Notes under the pieces: generated by a model
Told to the model about the DNA's origin: nothing
Databases searched by the model: none
What the model saw: only the letters and a program-made list of their open reading frames with translations
Assembly: GCF_963667405.1 (NCBI RefSeq)
Contig: NZ_OY763408.1
Location: 186,001 to 250,000, forward strand
Direction of reading: 5' to 3'
Source of the DNA: an uncultured Sphaerochaeta sp.
Lineage (GTDB): Bacteria > Spirochaetota > Spirochaetia > Sphaerochaetales > Sphaerochaetaceae
Length of the DNA stretch: 64,000 bases
Position numbers and translations under genes: made by a program
In this document: piece by piece, positions 8,254 to 17,844 of the stretch
How the letters are laid out: every line of letters begins with the position of its first letter
Numbering within the stretch: the first letter of the stretch is position 1

Positions 8254-9273
8254 TTATTTCGAAAAGAGTGTGGAAAAGAGCCCGATATTCTCCCACTGAG
8301 GCTTCAGTTCCCCGCTTTCGATGCGATGGATCACCTCCACCACCAGATCATTCGCAGGGGTTGCAACACCTGCTTTGTTTGCTTCCCGGCCCAAAGCCCC
8401 GTTGATGGCATCCACCTCGCACGGTTTTCCCTTCTCGATATCCTGGAGCATGCTCGGCTTGAGCGAGGCATGCTTCTTCATTGCAAGGGGAATGAGAGCG
8501 AAGCTTACCAGGCGCTTGAACGGGGAGTGATAATCGAACAGTTTGGCGATATCCTTGCCTTGGACAGGCTCAATCCTGATTCCTGCGGCTCTGGCGGTAT
8601 CGAGACACTCCTTCATCACCAGCTGGGCGATGTGCCTGGCCTTTTTATCCTGAGCAACCCCTCCGAAGGTGGTCCCCAGTGCGGTTGCCGTACCACTGAA
8701 GGCCGCATTGATCAGGAGCTTGGAGTAGCGGGCCCCGATGAAGTTCGGTTCGATGGTTACCGGACCCATGTGCCCAAGAATTGTTGCAATCTCATCCAGT
8801 CGTTCTTCCCTGCCTGCGGTGGGCAAGCCAAGGTTGAAGTGGAGTGCATCCGCTTCACTGGTCAGTTCTGCCACCCCAGGGCCCAGCAACGTCGCTCCCC
8901 AGCCAACGGCACACCCACAGACGCTGTCCTTGCCCAGGATCTCCATCAACTGGGGTTCGGGCAGGCCGTTTTGCATGGTGCAAAGCATGCCATCCTCTGC
9001 AAGAAAGGGCTTGAGGAAAGAGGCAACCTTCTGGTTCTCAAGCTGTTTGGTCAAAAGAAAGATGCAGTCATAGAGACCGTTCATCTCAGAGGGAAGGAGT
9101 GCGTGCACCTGCTGCTGCAGCTGCACCTTGCCTACCACCGTTGCCCCATCTTTCCTCAGGGCTTGGATATGCTCCTCATTGCGGCTGTACAGGTCAACAG
9201 CAACGCCTGCCTTGGCCAGGTATGCCCCAAGTACCGTTCCCAAAGAACCAGCTCCGTAGATGGCTATGCGCAT
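8254..9273 (-). CDS. ketopantoate reductase family (ApbA/PanE-like) protein
   Basis: A 339-residue NADP-dependent dehydrogenase. The N-terminal Rossmann motif is IAIYGAGSLGTVLGAYLA (GxGxxG), and the helical C-terminal domain contains the catalytic Lys region NFIGARYSKLLINAAFSGTA. PanE reduces 2-dehydropantoate to pantoate for coenzyme A synthesis, but the family also holds many 2-ketoacid or opine-type reductases. No panB/panC gene is nearby, so the substrate is unproved. GAGGAG precedes the ATG. A terminator separates it from the xanthine dehydrogenase operon upstream, so it is probably a separate unit. Confidence 0.85.
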   Translation of the reverse strand: MRIAIYGAGSLGTVLGAYLAKAGVAVDLYSRNEEHIQALRKDGATVVGKVQLQQQVHALLPSEMNGLYDCIFLLTKQLENQKVASFLKPFLAEDGMLCTMQNGLPEPQLMEILGKDSVCGCAVGWGATLLGPGVAELTSEADALHFNLGLPTAGREERLDEIATILGHMGPVTIEPNFIGARYSKLLINAAFSGTATALGTTFGGVAQDKKARHIAQLVMKECLDTARAAGIRIEPVQGKDIAKLFDYHSPFKRLVSFALIPLAMKKHASLKPSMLQDIEKGKPCEVDAINGALGREANKAGVATPANDLVVEVIHRIESGELKPQWENIGLFSTLFSK

Positions 9274-9340
9274 AGGTGCTCCTCATTTTTTCGTAGCTTA
9301 CCGTTGCGTGGTCATCCAGGCAAGAGGGATGGGTGAGTGA

Positions 9341-9375
9341 AAAAAACAACGGGACCGCCAGAGGCAATCCCGTTG
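9341..9375 (-). terminator. rho-independent terminator of the molybdenum hydroxylase operon
   Basis: On the minus strand CAACGGGA and TCCCGTTG form an 8-base-pair stem with a 13-base loop, directly followed by a run of Ts (the A-run at 9340-9346 on the plus strand). It lies 21 bases beyond the stop of the [2Fe-2S] subunit gene. Confidence 0.85.
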
Positions 9376-9396
9376 TACTGAACTATGCTGCTTGTC

Positions 9397-9888
9397 CTAC
9401 TCGCCCTTCTTCTCGGCAATGCGTTTCTTCTGGGTCTTCTCAATGGCATTGACGATGTTCTCATACCCGGTGCAACGGCAGAGGTTGCCTGAGATCTGTC
9501 TTCTGATCTCCTCCCTGCTGGACTCCGTCTCACTGGAGATGATGGGAATCGAGGCCATGATGAAACCCGGGGTGCAGAAGCCGCACTGGACAGCCCCTTC
9601 ATCGATGAAGGCCTGCTGGATGTCGCTGATCGCTCCCTTGGTGTCACTGAGCCCCTCGAGGGTAAGGATATCCTTGCCTTCGGCCCAGATTGCCATATAG
9701 ATGCAGGAGTTGAACGGCTTGCCGTTGATCAGGACGGTACACGCACCGCACTCACCCACATCGCAGCCGTGCTTGATGCTGTCAAGTCCAGCCTGTCCCC
9801 TGAGCATGTCCGAGAGAGACTCCCTGACATCCACACTATAGGTTCGCACCTTTCCGTTGACGGTACACGTAATGTCTTTCTTAGCCAT
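9397..9888 (-). CDS. xanthine dehydrogenase-family [2Fe-2S] subunit
   Basis: A 163-residue electron-transfer subunit. The plant-type [2Fe-2S] ligands are Cys42, Cys47, Cys50 and Cys62 (GCDVGECGAC then SC). The second, all-helical cluster domain has Cys102, Cys105, Cys137 and Cys139 (QCGFCTPG and NLCRCTGY). All eight ligands are present, so the subunit should be functional. It passes electrons from the molybdenum site to FAD. The start overlaps the end of the FAD subunit by 8 bases, so the two are translationally coupled; it is the last gene of the operon. Confidence 0.95.
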   Translation of the reverse strand: MAKKDITCTVNGKVRTYSVDVRESLSDMLRGQAGLDSIKHGCDVGECGACTVLINGKPFNSCIYMAIWAEGKDILTLEGLSDTKGAISDIQQAFIDEGAVQCGFCTPGFIMASIPIISSETESSREEIRRQISGNLCRCTGYENIVNAIEKTQKKRIAEKKGE

Positions 9889-10768
9889 TGATGGTTCCTC
9901 CTGCTTTTTCTACAGCAGCTTTCGTTGCCCGTCTTGCCATCTCCTTGACCAACTGCATGCGGAACTCCTTGGAAGCTCTCCAGCTGGTTCTTGGATTCAC
10001 ATCTGCAAGAGCTCCCTCACTGACCAGATCAAGCAAAGCCTCGTCCACAGCATGCCCGTTTGCACTGGCTTCTGCAGTAGTGGAGCGAATCGGGGTGGGG
10101 GCTGCAACACCGAAGGCGATGCGAAGCCGCTTTACCGTCTTCTTGTCGTCACTGAGACTGACATTGACCGAGCAACCGAGGGTTGCGATGTCCATGGCAC
10201 GGCGCATTGCATACTTGATGTAGTGCCCATAGGTCTTCTCGTAGCTCTCCTTGCTGATGCGGATGCCGCACAAAAGCTCTCCTTCGCGCAGGTCAACCTT
10301 GCCGGGCCCGAGATTGAACTGGGCATACGGTAGGATTCTGGTGCCGTCGATGCTGGAAATCTCCAGCATGGCATCATAGGCTTTCAGGGTGGTTGCACTG
10401 TCAGCAGAGGTTACTCCATTGCAGATGTTGCCGCCGATGGTGCCGATGTTTCGCACCTGGGGACCTCCGATCTGCGAAACTGCTTCCCCAAGCACCGGGA
10501 TGTACTGCTTGATGACCGGATGCATCGCCACATCGGTGAAGCTGGTGAGCGGACGGATGAGAATCGATCCATCCTCCTCAAGACAGATGCCGCGAAGCTC
10601 TTCAAGGTTGTAGATGTTGATCACATCACAGCCTGCGAGCTTGCCCTCCCTGACCTTGATCAGGATATCACTGCCACCGGCCAGGAAGTGTGCCTGGGGA
10701 TGTTCTTTTTTCAGGCGCAGGGCATCTTCGACGGAGGTGGTTTCATAGATGGTTCCAAAATTATACAT
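9881..10768 (-). CDS. xanthine dehydrogenase-family FAD-binding subunit
   Basis: A 295-residue CoxM-type flavin subunit. FAD-binding motifs are AGGSDILIKVREG near residue 31 and the IGGNICN strand near residue 109; the C-terminal CO-dehydrogenase flavoprotein domain follows. It accepts electrons from the [2Fe-2S] subunit and passes them to NAD+ or another acceptor. It sits 12 bases after the large subunit gene and overlaps the small one, giving the order L-M-S. Confidence 0.95.
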   Translation of the reverse strand: MYNFGTIYETTSVEDALRLKKEHPQAHFLAGGSDILIKVREGKLAGCDVINIYNLEELRGICLEEDGSILIRPLTSFTDVAMHPVIKQYIPVLGEAVSQIGGPQVRNIGTIGGNICNGVTSADSATTLKAYDAMLEISSIDGTRILPYAQFNLGPGKVDLREGELLCGIRISKESYEKTYGHYIKYAMRRAMDIATLGCSVNVSLSDDKKTVKRLRIAFGVAAPTPIRSTTAEASANGHAVDEALLDLVSEGALADVNPRTSWRASKEFRMQLVKEMARRATKAAVEKAGGTING

Positions 10769-10780
10769 ACACTACTTCCT

Positions 10781-13069
10781 TTATTTGATCAGCTGAGCCT
10801 CGGTGAACGCATTGAACATCCGTTCAGGGTGGAGCGGAGCTGCGTTGATCGCAACTCCCGTTGCATTGAGCACCGCGTTTCTGATGGCAGGGGCCACAGG
10901 AATCGTGGGGGGCTCACCGAGTGACTTGTTTCCATACGGGCCGGTCGGGTCATCGGTCTCCACGAAGTCTGCATGCAGCTCAGGCGTATCGATGGCGGTC
11001 ATAAGCTTGTAGTCCAGCAGGTTGTCATTCAGCATCCGTCCGGTCTTCGGGTCGAACTTCAAATGCTCATACAAACCGTAGCCAAGGCCCATGCTCATAC
11101 CACCATGCACCTGGCCGGTAGCAGTCTGGCGGTTGATGATCTTGCCCGAGTCGTGGATGTTGATGATATCCAGGATTTTCACCTGACACATCGGGATGTC
11201 GACCTCGACCTCAGTAAAGCAGGCGCCGAAGGAGTAGGTGTTGTCCGTGCAGTGATGGGACTCCTCCGCCGAAATATGGGTGGAGTTGCTCAGGCTGTAG
11301 CAGGACTCAATGGCAACATCGGCAACGGAGAGCAGACGTTCGTCCTTGTTGGTGTGGACGATGTAGTTCTCCTTGATGTCCAGATCCCAGGGGTCTTTCT
11401 TGAGCATGAAACCTGCATACTCGAGCAGCTTCTTTCTGAAAGACTCTGCGGTCTTCTTTACTGCCATGCCCGAGACATACGTCTGTCTTGATGCATAGGC
11501 TCCCGTATCGTAGGGGGTTACGTCGGTATCCTGCTTGCTGACCATATGGATCTTGTCCACCGTCACCCCGATGGTCTGGGCGGCCATCATGGAGAAAACG
11601 GTGTCAGCACCCTGTCCGATCTCGGTGGCTCCGATCTGCATCTGCAGCGAACCATCCTGGTTGAGCACCATGCGGCATGCGGAGGTCTCCAGACTGATGG
11701 GGTAGACGCCTGTTTTGTAACAGAAGATTGCCATTCCCACACCCTTGCGGATGTCACCGGTCTGCTTGGCATACTCCTGTCGCTTCTTGGTGTAGGAAAG
11801 ATACTCCTCACCGCGCTGGATGCACTCCTCAAGGCCGGTTGAGTGGCAGGTGATGGTCGTCATCGGATCGACGTAGCCAAGTTTCATCATATTCTGGGTG
11901 CGCAGTTTCAGCGGGTCGAGACCAGTCTGTTTGGCAATGTCATCCACATGGGCTTCCAAAGCAAATCCGATCTGCGGAATACCATAGGCACGCATGGCAC
12001 CTGCGGTAGCCATGTTCGTATACACCGTGTAGGCCTCACCCTTGATGGCTCCCACCGGGTACATCATCCTGAAGCCGTTCACCGCATTGGCAACCAAGGC
12101 GTGGGCATGGGATGCATAGGCGCCCTGATTGGAGTAAGCCTTGATCGAGCGTGCGGCAAAGGATCCGTCCTTGCGGATATAACTTTCGATATGGAACTTC
12201 ATGGCATGACGGGTACGGGTGCAGGCAAAGGTTTCCTCACGGGTGTAGGCCAGCACGACAGGACGACCTCCCACACGGGTGGTGAGGTAGGCGTTCAGCG
12301 GTTCGGTGAGTGCATCCTGCTTGTTGCCGAAGCCTCCACCGATGTACGGCTTGATGATGCGGATGTCGCCAAACCCAACGCCCAAGGCTTGCGAGCAGAC
12401 TCTGCGCACAATATGAGGGATCTGGGTGGAACTCACCACGACAATCTTGCCGCTTTCCATGTAGGCAAACGAGTTGGCGCTCTCGATGTGGCAGTGGCTG
12501 ACGATCGGGGTCTCGTAGTCTCCGACCACCTTGGTCAGGCCCTCTTCCTTGGTCGCCTCCTCGAAAGACCCAACCTCATAGGCGCTCTTGACGACCACAT
12601 TGTTCGGCTTTTCCTCATGGATGGTGATGGCTCCTTCCTTCATGGCGTCTTCCATGGTAAGGATAGGGGTAAACTCCTCGTAGGTCACCTTGATTTTCTT
12701 CACCGCTTCCTCAGCGGCAAGCTCATCCTCAGCGATGACTGCGGCGATGTCATCAGCGTAACAGCGGACACGGGCGTTGAGCAGTTTGCGGTCGGCTATG
12801 TCCTGATGCTTGGGGTCTGTCGACCAAGGGTGACCGGCAGTGGGGAATTGGATGTCAGGGACATCGAAGCAGGTGACTATTTCCACCACGCCTTCCACGT
12901 TCCAAGCCTCAGAGAGGTCAAATTCCTTGACCCAGCCGTTGGCAATGGTACTGTGCAGCACCTTGGCCACCAACGCGTGGGGAGGGATCAGATCCGGAGT
13001 GTATTTCGCTTTGCCTGTCACTTTGTCGAATGCATCGACACGTTTCAGGGAAGTTCCGATGATATCCAT
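10781..13069 (-). CDS. xanthine dehydrogenase-family molybdenum-binding subunit
   Basis: A 762-residue molybdopterin-binding large subunit. The N-terminal hammerhead domain (GKAKYTPDL) is followed by the molybdopterin regions with GGGFGNKQD, AYGIPQ and the C-terminal active-site Glu motif KSLGEPPTIPVAPAI. The enzyme hydroxylates purines or other N-heterocycles. Sequence alone does not separate xanthine dehydrogenase from related hydroxylases, and no XdhC-type maturation factor or purine transporter lies in the window. The ribosome site is GAAGGAGG. First gene of a three-gene operon expressed from a promoter near 13192-13219, divergent from the membrane kinase at 13513. Confidence 0.93.
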   Translation of the reverse strand: MDIIGTSLKRVDAFDKVTGKAKYTPDLIPPHALVAKVLHSTIANGWVKEFDLSEAWNVEGVVEIVTCFDVPDIQFPTAGHPWSTDPKHQDIADRKLLNARVRCYADDIAAVIAEDELAAEEAVKKIKVTYEEFTPILTMEDAMKEGAITIHEEKPNNVVVKSAYEVGSFEEATKEEGLTKVVGDYETPIVSHCHIESANSFAYMESGKIVVVSSTQIPHIVRRVCSQALGVGFGDIRIIKPYIGGGFGNKQDALTEPLNAYLTTRVGGRPVVLAYTREETFACTRTRHAMKFHIESYIRKDGSFAARSIKAYSNQGAYASHAHALVANAVNGFRMMYPVGAIKGEAYTVYTNMATAGAMRAYGIPQIGFALEAHVDDIAKQTGLDPLKLRTQNMMKLGYVDPMTTITCHSTGLEECIQRGEEYLSYTKKRQEYAKQTGDIRKGVGMAIFCYKTGVYPISLETSACRMVLNQDGSLQMQIGATEIGQGADTVFSMMAAQTIGVTVDKIHMVSKQDTDVTPYDTGAYASRQTYVSGMAVKKTAESFRKKLLEYAGFMLKKDPWDLDIKENYIVHTNKDERLLSVADVAIESCYSLSNSTHISAEESHHCTDNTYSFGACFTEVEVDIPMCQVKILDIINIHDSGKIINRQTATGQVHGGMSMGLGYGLYEHLKFDPKTGRMLNDNLLDYKLMTAIDTPELHADFVETDDPTGPYGNKSLGEPPTIPVAPAIRNAVLNATGVAINAAPLHPERMFNAFTEAQLIK

Positions 13070-13149
13070 GGAGTTCCTCCTTCAGAATACGAACAAAAGG
13101 GGACTTTTTCTTCCGGGCTCTGTGGGAAATGCCAGTAGGTTCGGACATC

Positions 13150-13176
13150 AAAAAGGGCCGGAAGGAGCGTCCTTCC
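13150..13176 (-). terminator. leader hairpin with T-run, possible attenuator
   Basis: On the minus strand GGAAGGA/TCCTTCC (7 base pairs, 3-base loop) is followed by GGCCC and five Ts. It lies in the predicted untranslated leader about 80 bases before the large-subunit start codon. The T-run is separated from the stem by five bases, so termination efficiency is uncertain; it could be an attenuator or merely an mRNA structure. Confidence 0.4.
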
Positions 13177-13179
13177 TTT

Positions 13180-13219
13180 GGGTGTACACCCATCATACAA
13201 CAAATTGCAACAAATTCAA
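13180..13219 (-). promoter_or_regulatory. promoter and palindromic operator of the molybdenum hydroxylase operon
   Basis: On the minus strand TTGAAT (13214-13219), a 16-base spacer and TATGAT (13192-13197) form a good sigma-70-type promoter. Immediately downstream, at the expected transcription start, lies the 12-base perfect palindrome GGGTGTACACCC (13180-13191). A regulator bound there would block initiation or early elongation. Which protein binds is unknown. Confidence 0.6.
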
Positions 13220-13343
13220 GAAAATTTCTGATACTCAAGAGAAGAAAATGTCGTACCGAAAATGTCTTTTCATTACATTGCAAGTGTATTTACAAAAACC
13301 AATTACATTCAAACATGATACATATTCAATTGCCAAGAACATA

Positions 13344-13367
13344 TTTTTGTTGTTTTCACAACAAAAA
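13344..13367. repeat. 10-base-arm inverted repeat in the divergent region
   Basis: Perfect arms TTTTTGTTGT (13344-13353) and ACAACAAAAA (13358-13367) surround TTTC. On either strand it forms an AT-rich hairpin. It lies between the two divergent promoters and could be an operator or a DNA bend; it is too AT-rich to be a typical terminator stem. Confidence 0.6.
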
Positions 13368-13400
13368 CAATCAGGCACAATAACCATATCCTGTTCTATA

Positions 13401-13415
13401 TGATACTAAGTATCA
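13401..13415. promoter_or_regulatory. 15-base palindrome upstream of the kinase/LuxR gene
   Basis: TGATACT-A-AGTATCA is a perfect 7+1+7 palindrome about 98 bases before the start codon at 13513. Its size and symmetry suit a LuxR/NarL-type dimer site, so autoregulation by the downstream protein is possible, but this is inference. Confidence 0.45.
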
Positions 13416-13512
13416 GCATAGAATTCAATTGCATGGCACTCTGCCCAAGCCCGACTCTTTACGGCAAGCTTTGTACTCTGCTAGACTGTCCCTACCTACA
13501 GGGAGGAAAGGC

Positions 13513-15804
13513 ATGACTCCACCTGTTTCAAGGAAATTGTTCTCAGCAAAGAGGGTGTTCCTTGGGTGTCTGCTGTTTGCGTTCGTCCCTTCGCTGCTCC
13601 CCGCTGCAGACCTGATTGTTGCCAAGTATGCCTCCACCGACAGTGTGGCGTTCGTCATCGGAATCCTTGCCCTCGGAGTCCTGTTTGGTCTGCTGTGTTA
13701 CACACTGTTTCTGGCCATTTCCACCAAGGAACCGCTTTTCCTCTACTTTTGCATCATCATGGCTTTGCTGGCCATCCTGCAAACCTTCTCCACCTATGAC
13801 CGGTTCTTCTTCCACCTTACCTACAACCGGGTGACACTCATCACCCACACGCTGTTCATCACATTTCTTCTCTTCTTTGAACAGCTGTTTGCCATTGCAG
13901 AGCATGATCGGCGGCTCAGCAGCTTCAACAAGACCAGTATCCTGGTCATAGCCGGATACACCATCCTCTTTCTTGTGCTGAAGCAGATATTCGCAAGTCC
14001 TGTCCTGCATGCACTGCTCAACTTCATTCGTGAGCTGTTTGTTTTCTACACCAACGCTCTCTTTCTCTACACCATCATCCGCAGCAGGAAATGGATGCAC
14101 AAGGAGGCTTTGCTCCTGCTCATCGCTTTCATTCCCCCGGCCTTCGTCACCAGTGTGAATGCGCTCAGCATCTTCCCTTTCATGCGTTCCCATCAGGCCT
14201 TTTCCCAATTCCTGATGCAGTACAACCAACCCATAGGGCTCTCGCTCCAGGCTATTCTTTTTTCGTTGGCAACCGCCAACCGCTACAACCATCTCAGGGA
14301 TGAGGAGCAAGCTTCCAAGCAGAAGCAGGAGGAGTTGGAACGGATCACCAATGCGCGCACCCAGTTCTTTCTCTCCATGAGTCATGAGACCCGGACTCCG
14401 CTGACCATCATCCTTGGCTTGGTCCGCCAGCTCAGGCAAGGCTCCTACGGTCCCTCGCTCAAGAGTGCCGATGCGGTCTTGCAGGCCATTGAACGGAACA
14501 GCCTCACGCTCTTGCGATTGGTGAACCAACTGCTGCGTCTCGAGCATACCCCTTCCCCGAAGATTGCAAAGCCATTGGCCTTGCTTGCAACCATCCGTCT
14601 CATCATTTCGGAGTTTGAGCCCATCGCCCACGAACGGGGATTGGCCTTGTCTCTGGAAGAAGGGCGGTTTGGCCTTCCTCCGGCACTGCTGGTCGGTCAG
14701 GATGATTTTGAGTCGCTTTTGATGAATTTGCTCTCCAACGCACTCAAATATACCCGCTCCGGGGGGACTATAACAGTGAAGGTGTTTCCCAATGAGCAGG
14801 GAGGCTTGCTGCTCTCTGTTGTGGATACCGGCATAGGGATTCCCAACGAGGAGCAGAGCCGTATCTTCGAGCAGTTTGCTATCATTGCCGACGAGAAGGT
14901 CAGTCTGCAGACGGGCTTGGGGCTGCCCTTGGTCCGGCATATCATGCGAGGGTACGGAGGAGAGGTGTTGCTGGAAAGCTGTGAGGGGAAAGGAAGCACC
15001 TTCACCCTGGTCTTCCCCCCCTCCTTGGTGGAGGTCCTGCATGCGGAGGACCAATCTTCAAGTGCCACGCTTGCCCCGCTCTTCCTCTCCGACTTTTCCC
15101 ATCTCCATGTAGATGCGCAGGACGGGGCTACAGATCTTCCGACCGTGCTCGTGGTGGAAGACCATGCAGACCTCAGATGGTATATCCATTCCATCCTTGC
15201 CCAGCACTATCGTGTGCTGCTCGCCGAGGATGCCTCCGAAGGCCTTGCGCTTCTGAAGGACGAGCATGTGGACCTGATCATCTGTGATGTGATGATGCCC
15301 AGGATGGACGGTCATGCGTTCCTCAAGGAAGTGAAGACCAGCTTCAAGGAGACTCCCATTCCCCTCATTTTCCTCACAGCCCGGGATTCGGTGGAAGAGA
15401 AGATTGATTCGCTGCGCGAGGGAGCAATTCGCTACCTTACCAAACCCTTCCGACCCGAAGTGTTGCTTGCCATCATCGAATCTGTGCTCAGTCATGACAA
15501 GGAGCTCCTTGGTTCACGGATCGAGCATGTTCGCAACGGACTGGCAGCGGTACTGGAGGAGATGGAAAATCCCGAGAGGAAATCCGACTCGTTTGCCGTA
15601 CGGCAGTTTGCACGCCAAAAAGAACTCTCCCACCGAGAGACAGAAGTGCTGCTGCTCATTGCCAAAGGATTGAGTGACAAGGAAATTGGTGCCCAGCTCT
15701 CACTTTCCCCCAAGACGGTTGCAAACCACAACCGAGCCATCTATACAAAGTGTGAAGTCAGTGGGCGGTATGAGTTGCTCTCAAAGCTCTATGGAAGCAG
15801 CTGA
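13513..15804 (+). CDS. membrane hybrid histidine kinase-receiver-LuxR regulator (single-protein two-component system)
   Basis: A 763-residue protein. The start at 13513 is chosen for GGAGGAAAGGC just upstream; an earlier ATG at 13429 lacks this. Residues ~15-260 contain a signal/anchor and about seven membrane helices, like the 7TM-DISM sensor region but without a large periplasmic domain. A coiled linker leads to the kinase: His291 in SMSHETRTP, an ATPase domain with N-box MNLLSNALKY and G-box VDTGIGIP. A receiver follows with Asp592 (ICDVMMPRMDG) and Lys in LTKPFRP. The last ~65 residues are a LuxR-type helix-turn-helix (LSHRETEVLLLIAKGLSDKE). Sensor, phosphotransfer and DNA binding are thus in one membrane protein. 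It is divergent from the molybdenum hydroxylase operon, a likely target. Confidence 0.9.
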   Translation: MTPPVSRKLFSAKRVFLGCLLFAFVPSLLPAADLIVAKYASTDSVAFVIGILALGVLFGLLCYTLFLAISTKEPLFLYFCIIMALLAILQTFSTYDRFFFHLTYNRVTLITHTLFITFLLFFEQLFAIAEHDRRLSSFNKTSILVIAGYTILFLVLKQIFASPVLHALLNFIRELFVFYTNALFLYTIIRSRKWMHKEALLLLIAFIPPAFVTSVNALSIFPFMRSHQAFSQFLMQYNQPIGLSLQAILFSLATANRYNHLRDEEQASKQKQEELERITNARTQFFLSMSHETRTPLTIILGLVRQLRQGSYGPSLKSADAVLQAIERNSLTLLRLVNQLLRLEHTPSPKIAKPLALLATIRLIISEFEPIAHERGLALSLEEGRFGLPPALLVGQDDFESLLMNLLSNALKYTRSGGTITVKVFPNEQGGLLLSVVDTGIGIPNEEQSRIFEQFAIIADEKVSLQTGLGLPLVRHIMRGYGGEVLLESCEGKGSTFTLVFPPSLVEVLHAEDQSSSATLAPLFLSDFSHLHVDAQDGATDLPTVLVVEDHADLRWYIHSILAQHYRVLLAEDASEGLALLKDEHVDLIICDVMMPRMDGHAFLKEVKTSFKETPIPLIFLTARDSVEEKIDSLREGAIRYLTKPFRPEVLLAIIESVLSHDKELLGSRIEHVRNGLAAVLEEMENPERKSDSFAVRQFARQKELSHRETEVLLLIAKGLSDKEIGAQLSLSPKTVANHNRAIYTKCEVSGRYELLSKLYGSS

Positions 15805-15830
15805 CCTTTCCTTTTCTCTCTGTTTTTGGC

Positions 15831-16615
15831 ATGATGGCACCCATGATACAAGCGCTGATTGAAGAGTTGAAAGCCCAGAAGGGCCTCGATGCACTGGTGC
15901 TCGCAGGATCGAGGACGGGGTTGGGCAGCGATACGCTCTCTGACTGGGATCTCTACCTCTATGCAGAAAAAACGCTATCGCTTGAGATCCGAAGAGAGAT
16001 AGCCCGGCGATACGCCGCAAAGGCAGAGGTGGGCAACGACTTTTTCGGCGAGGGGGATGAGCTGCTGCTTACCGACGGAACCTATGCCGACCTCATGTAC
16101 CGCTCCCTCTCCTGGGCAGAGGATGAGGTTACGCGGGTCTGGATCGACTGCCAGGCCCAGGTGGGCTACACCACCGCATTCATCCACAATCTCAAGACGA
16201 GCAAGATTCTCTTCGACCCGTATCATCGGTTTGCCGACTTGCAGGAGCGACTCTCCAGCCCCTATCCCACAGCCTTGGTCCAGGCTATCATTGCCAAGAA
16301 TCACCCCCTGCTGCGGAGCAAGCTTACCGCCTCCTATTATGAGCAAATTGAACACGCCCTCGAGCGCAATGACCTGATCAGCGTGGCACACCGCACCAGT
16401 GCCCTGCTGGCGAGCTACTTTGACGTACTGTTCGCCCTCAACCGGCAGACCCATCCAGGGGAGAAGCGCCTTGTTGCGTGGGCAACCCACACCTGCAGCC
16501 AACTACCCTGCAATTTTGTACAGGATGTGCGGGCTGTGGTGCAGGGGATCGGGCAAGCGGATATCCTGGAAAGGTTGACCGTCCTGCTCGATCATCTTGA
16601 TGACCTGATGGATCT

Positions 16616-16619
<4 letters not shown>
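15831..16619 (+). CDS. nucleotidyltransferase-fold DUF4037-type protein
   Basis: A 262-residue cytoplasmic protein. The N-terminal part has the polymerase-beta-type nucleotidyltransferase signature: AGSRTG (Gly-Ser) followed by SDWDLYLY, with metal ligands Asp38 and Asp40. The remaining helical part (LHHRTSALLASYFDVLFALNR-type region) is as in DUF4037 proteins. Relatives transfer a nucleotide to a small molecule or protein, but the substrate is unknown. The start is uncertain among ATGs at 15831, 15834 and 15843; none has a clear ribosome site. Its TAG stop shares the palindrome CTAG with the convergent acr3 stop. Confidence 0.75.
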
Positions 16620-17659
<1,040 letters not shown>

Positions 17660-17675
17660 TGGGTACTCCTTCATG

Positions 17676-17718
17676 TCATATAGATATTAATCTATATGAA
17701 AAACCTGCATAGTGGCAA
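17676..17718 (-). promoter_or_regulatory. acr3 promoter with 24-base palindromic operator (ArsR-type)
   Basis: Perfect 10-base arms TCATATAGAT (17676-17685) and ATCTATATGA (17690-17699) surround ATTA, 16 bases before the acr3 start codon. On the minus strand a -35 TTGCCA (17713-17718) and, 16 bases on, a -10-like TATAGA lie so that the palindrome covers the -10. ArsR/SmtB repressors bind such AT-rich dyads and release on metalloid binding. Confidence 0.75.
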
Positions 17719-17785
17719 TACGTTCACGTGGCATTCACCGGTGTATTCTTTGCAGAAAGATGCACATGGCTTGGGGTGATGAATG

Positions 17786-17814
17786 TTGACGTATCATGAC
17801 AGTGCCCCTACCAT
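17786..17814 (+). promoter_or_regulatory. putative promoter of the lipoprotein gene at 17845
   Basis: TTGACG (17786-17791), a 17-base spacer and TACCAT (17809-17814) precede the lipoprotein gene by about 30 bases. Five of six bases match in the -35 and four of six in the -10. Confidence 0.45.
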
Positions 17815-17844
17815 GGAGAGGAAGATACCAATTCTGGAGGTCCT

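Larger units (their letters stand above)
13070..13512. other. AT-rich divergent regulatory region, no gene
   Basis: This 443-base gap between the molybdenum hydroxylase operon (minus) and the kinase/LuxR gene (plus) contains no convincing open reading frame. It is clearly AT-richer than its surroundings. It holds the operon promoter with a palindrome at its start site, a hairpin followed by Ts in the leader, and two further inverted repeats, each listed separately. I looked for a purine or molybdenum-cofactor riboswitch core and did not recognise one. Confidence 0.7.

Noticed and set aside
11843..13138. 431-codon open frame on the plus strand
   Set aside because: Antisense shadow of the molybdenum hydroxylase large subunit, which has all family motifs.
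13070..13200. Possible purine or molybdenum-cofactor riboswitch upstream of the molybdenum hydroxylase genes
   Set aside because: Hairpins are present, but I could not find a conserved riboswitch core; a covariance-model search would be needed.
13543..15054. 503-codon open frame on the minus strand
   Set aside because: Antisense to the kinase/LuxR gene; composition dominated by Gln, Glu and Gly runs expected from reverse-strand reading.
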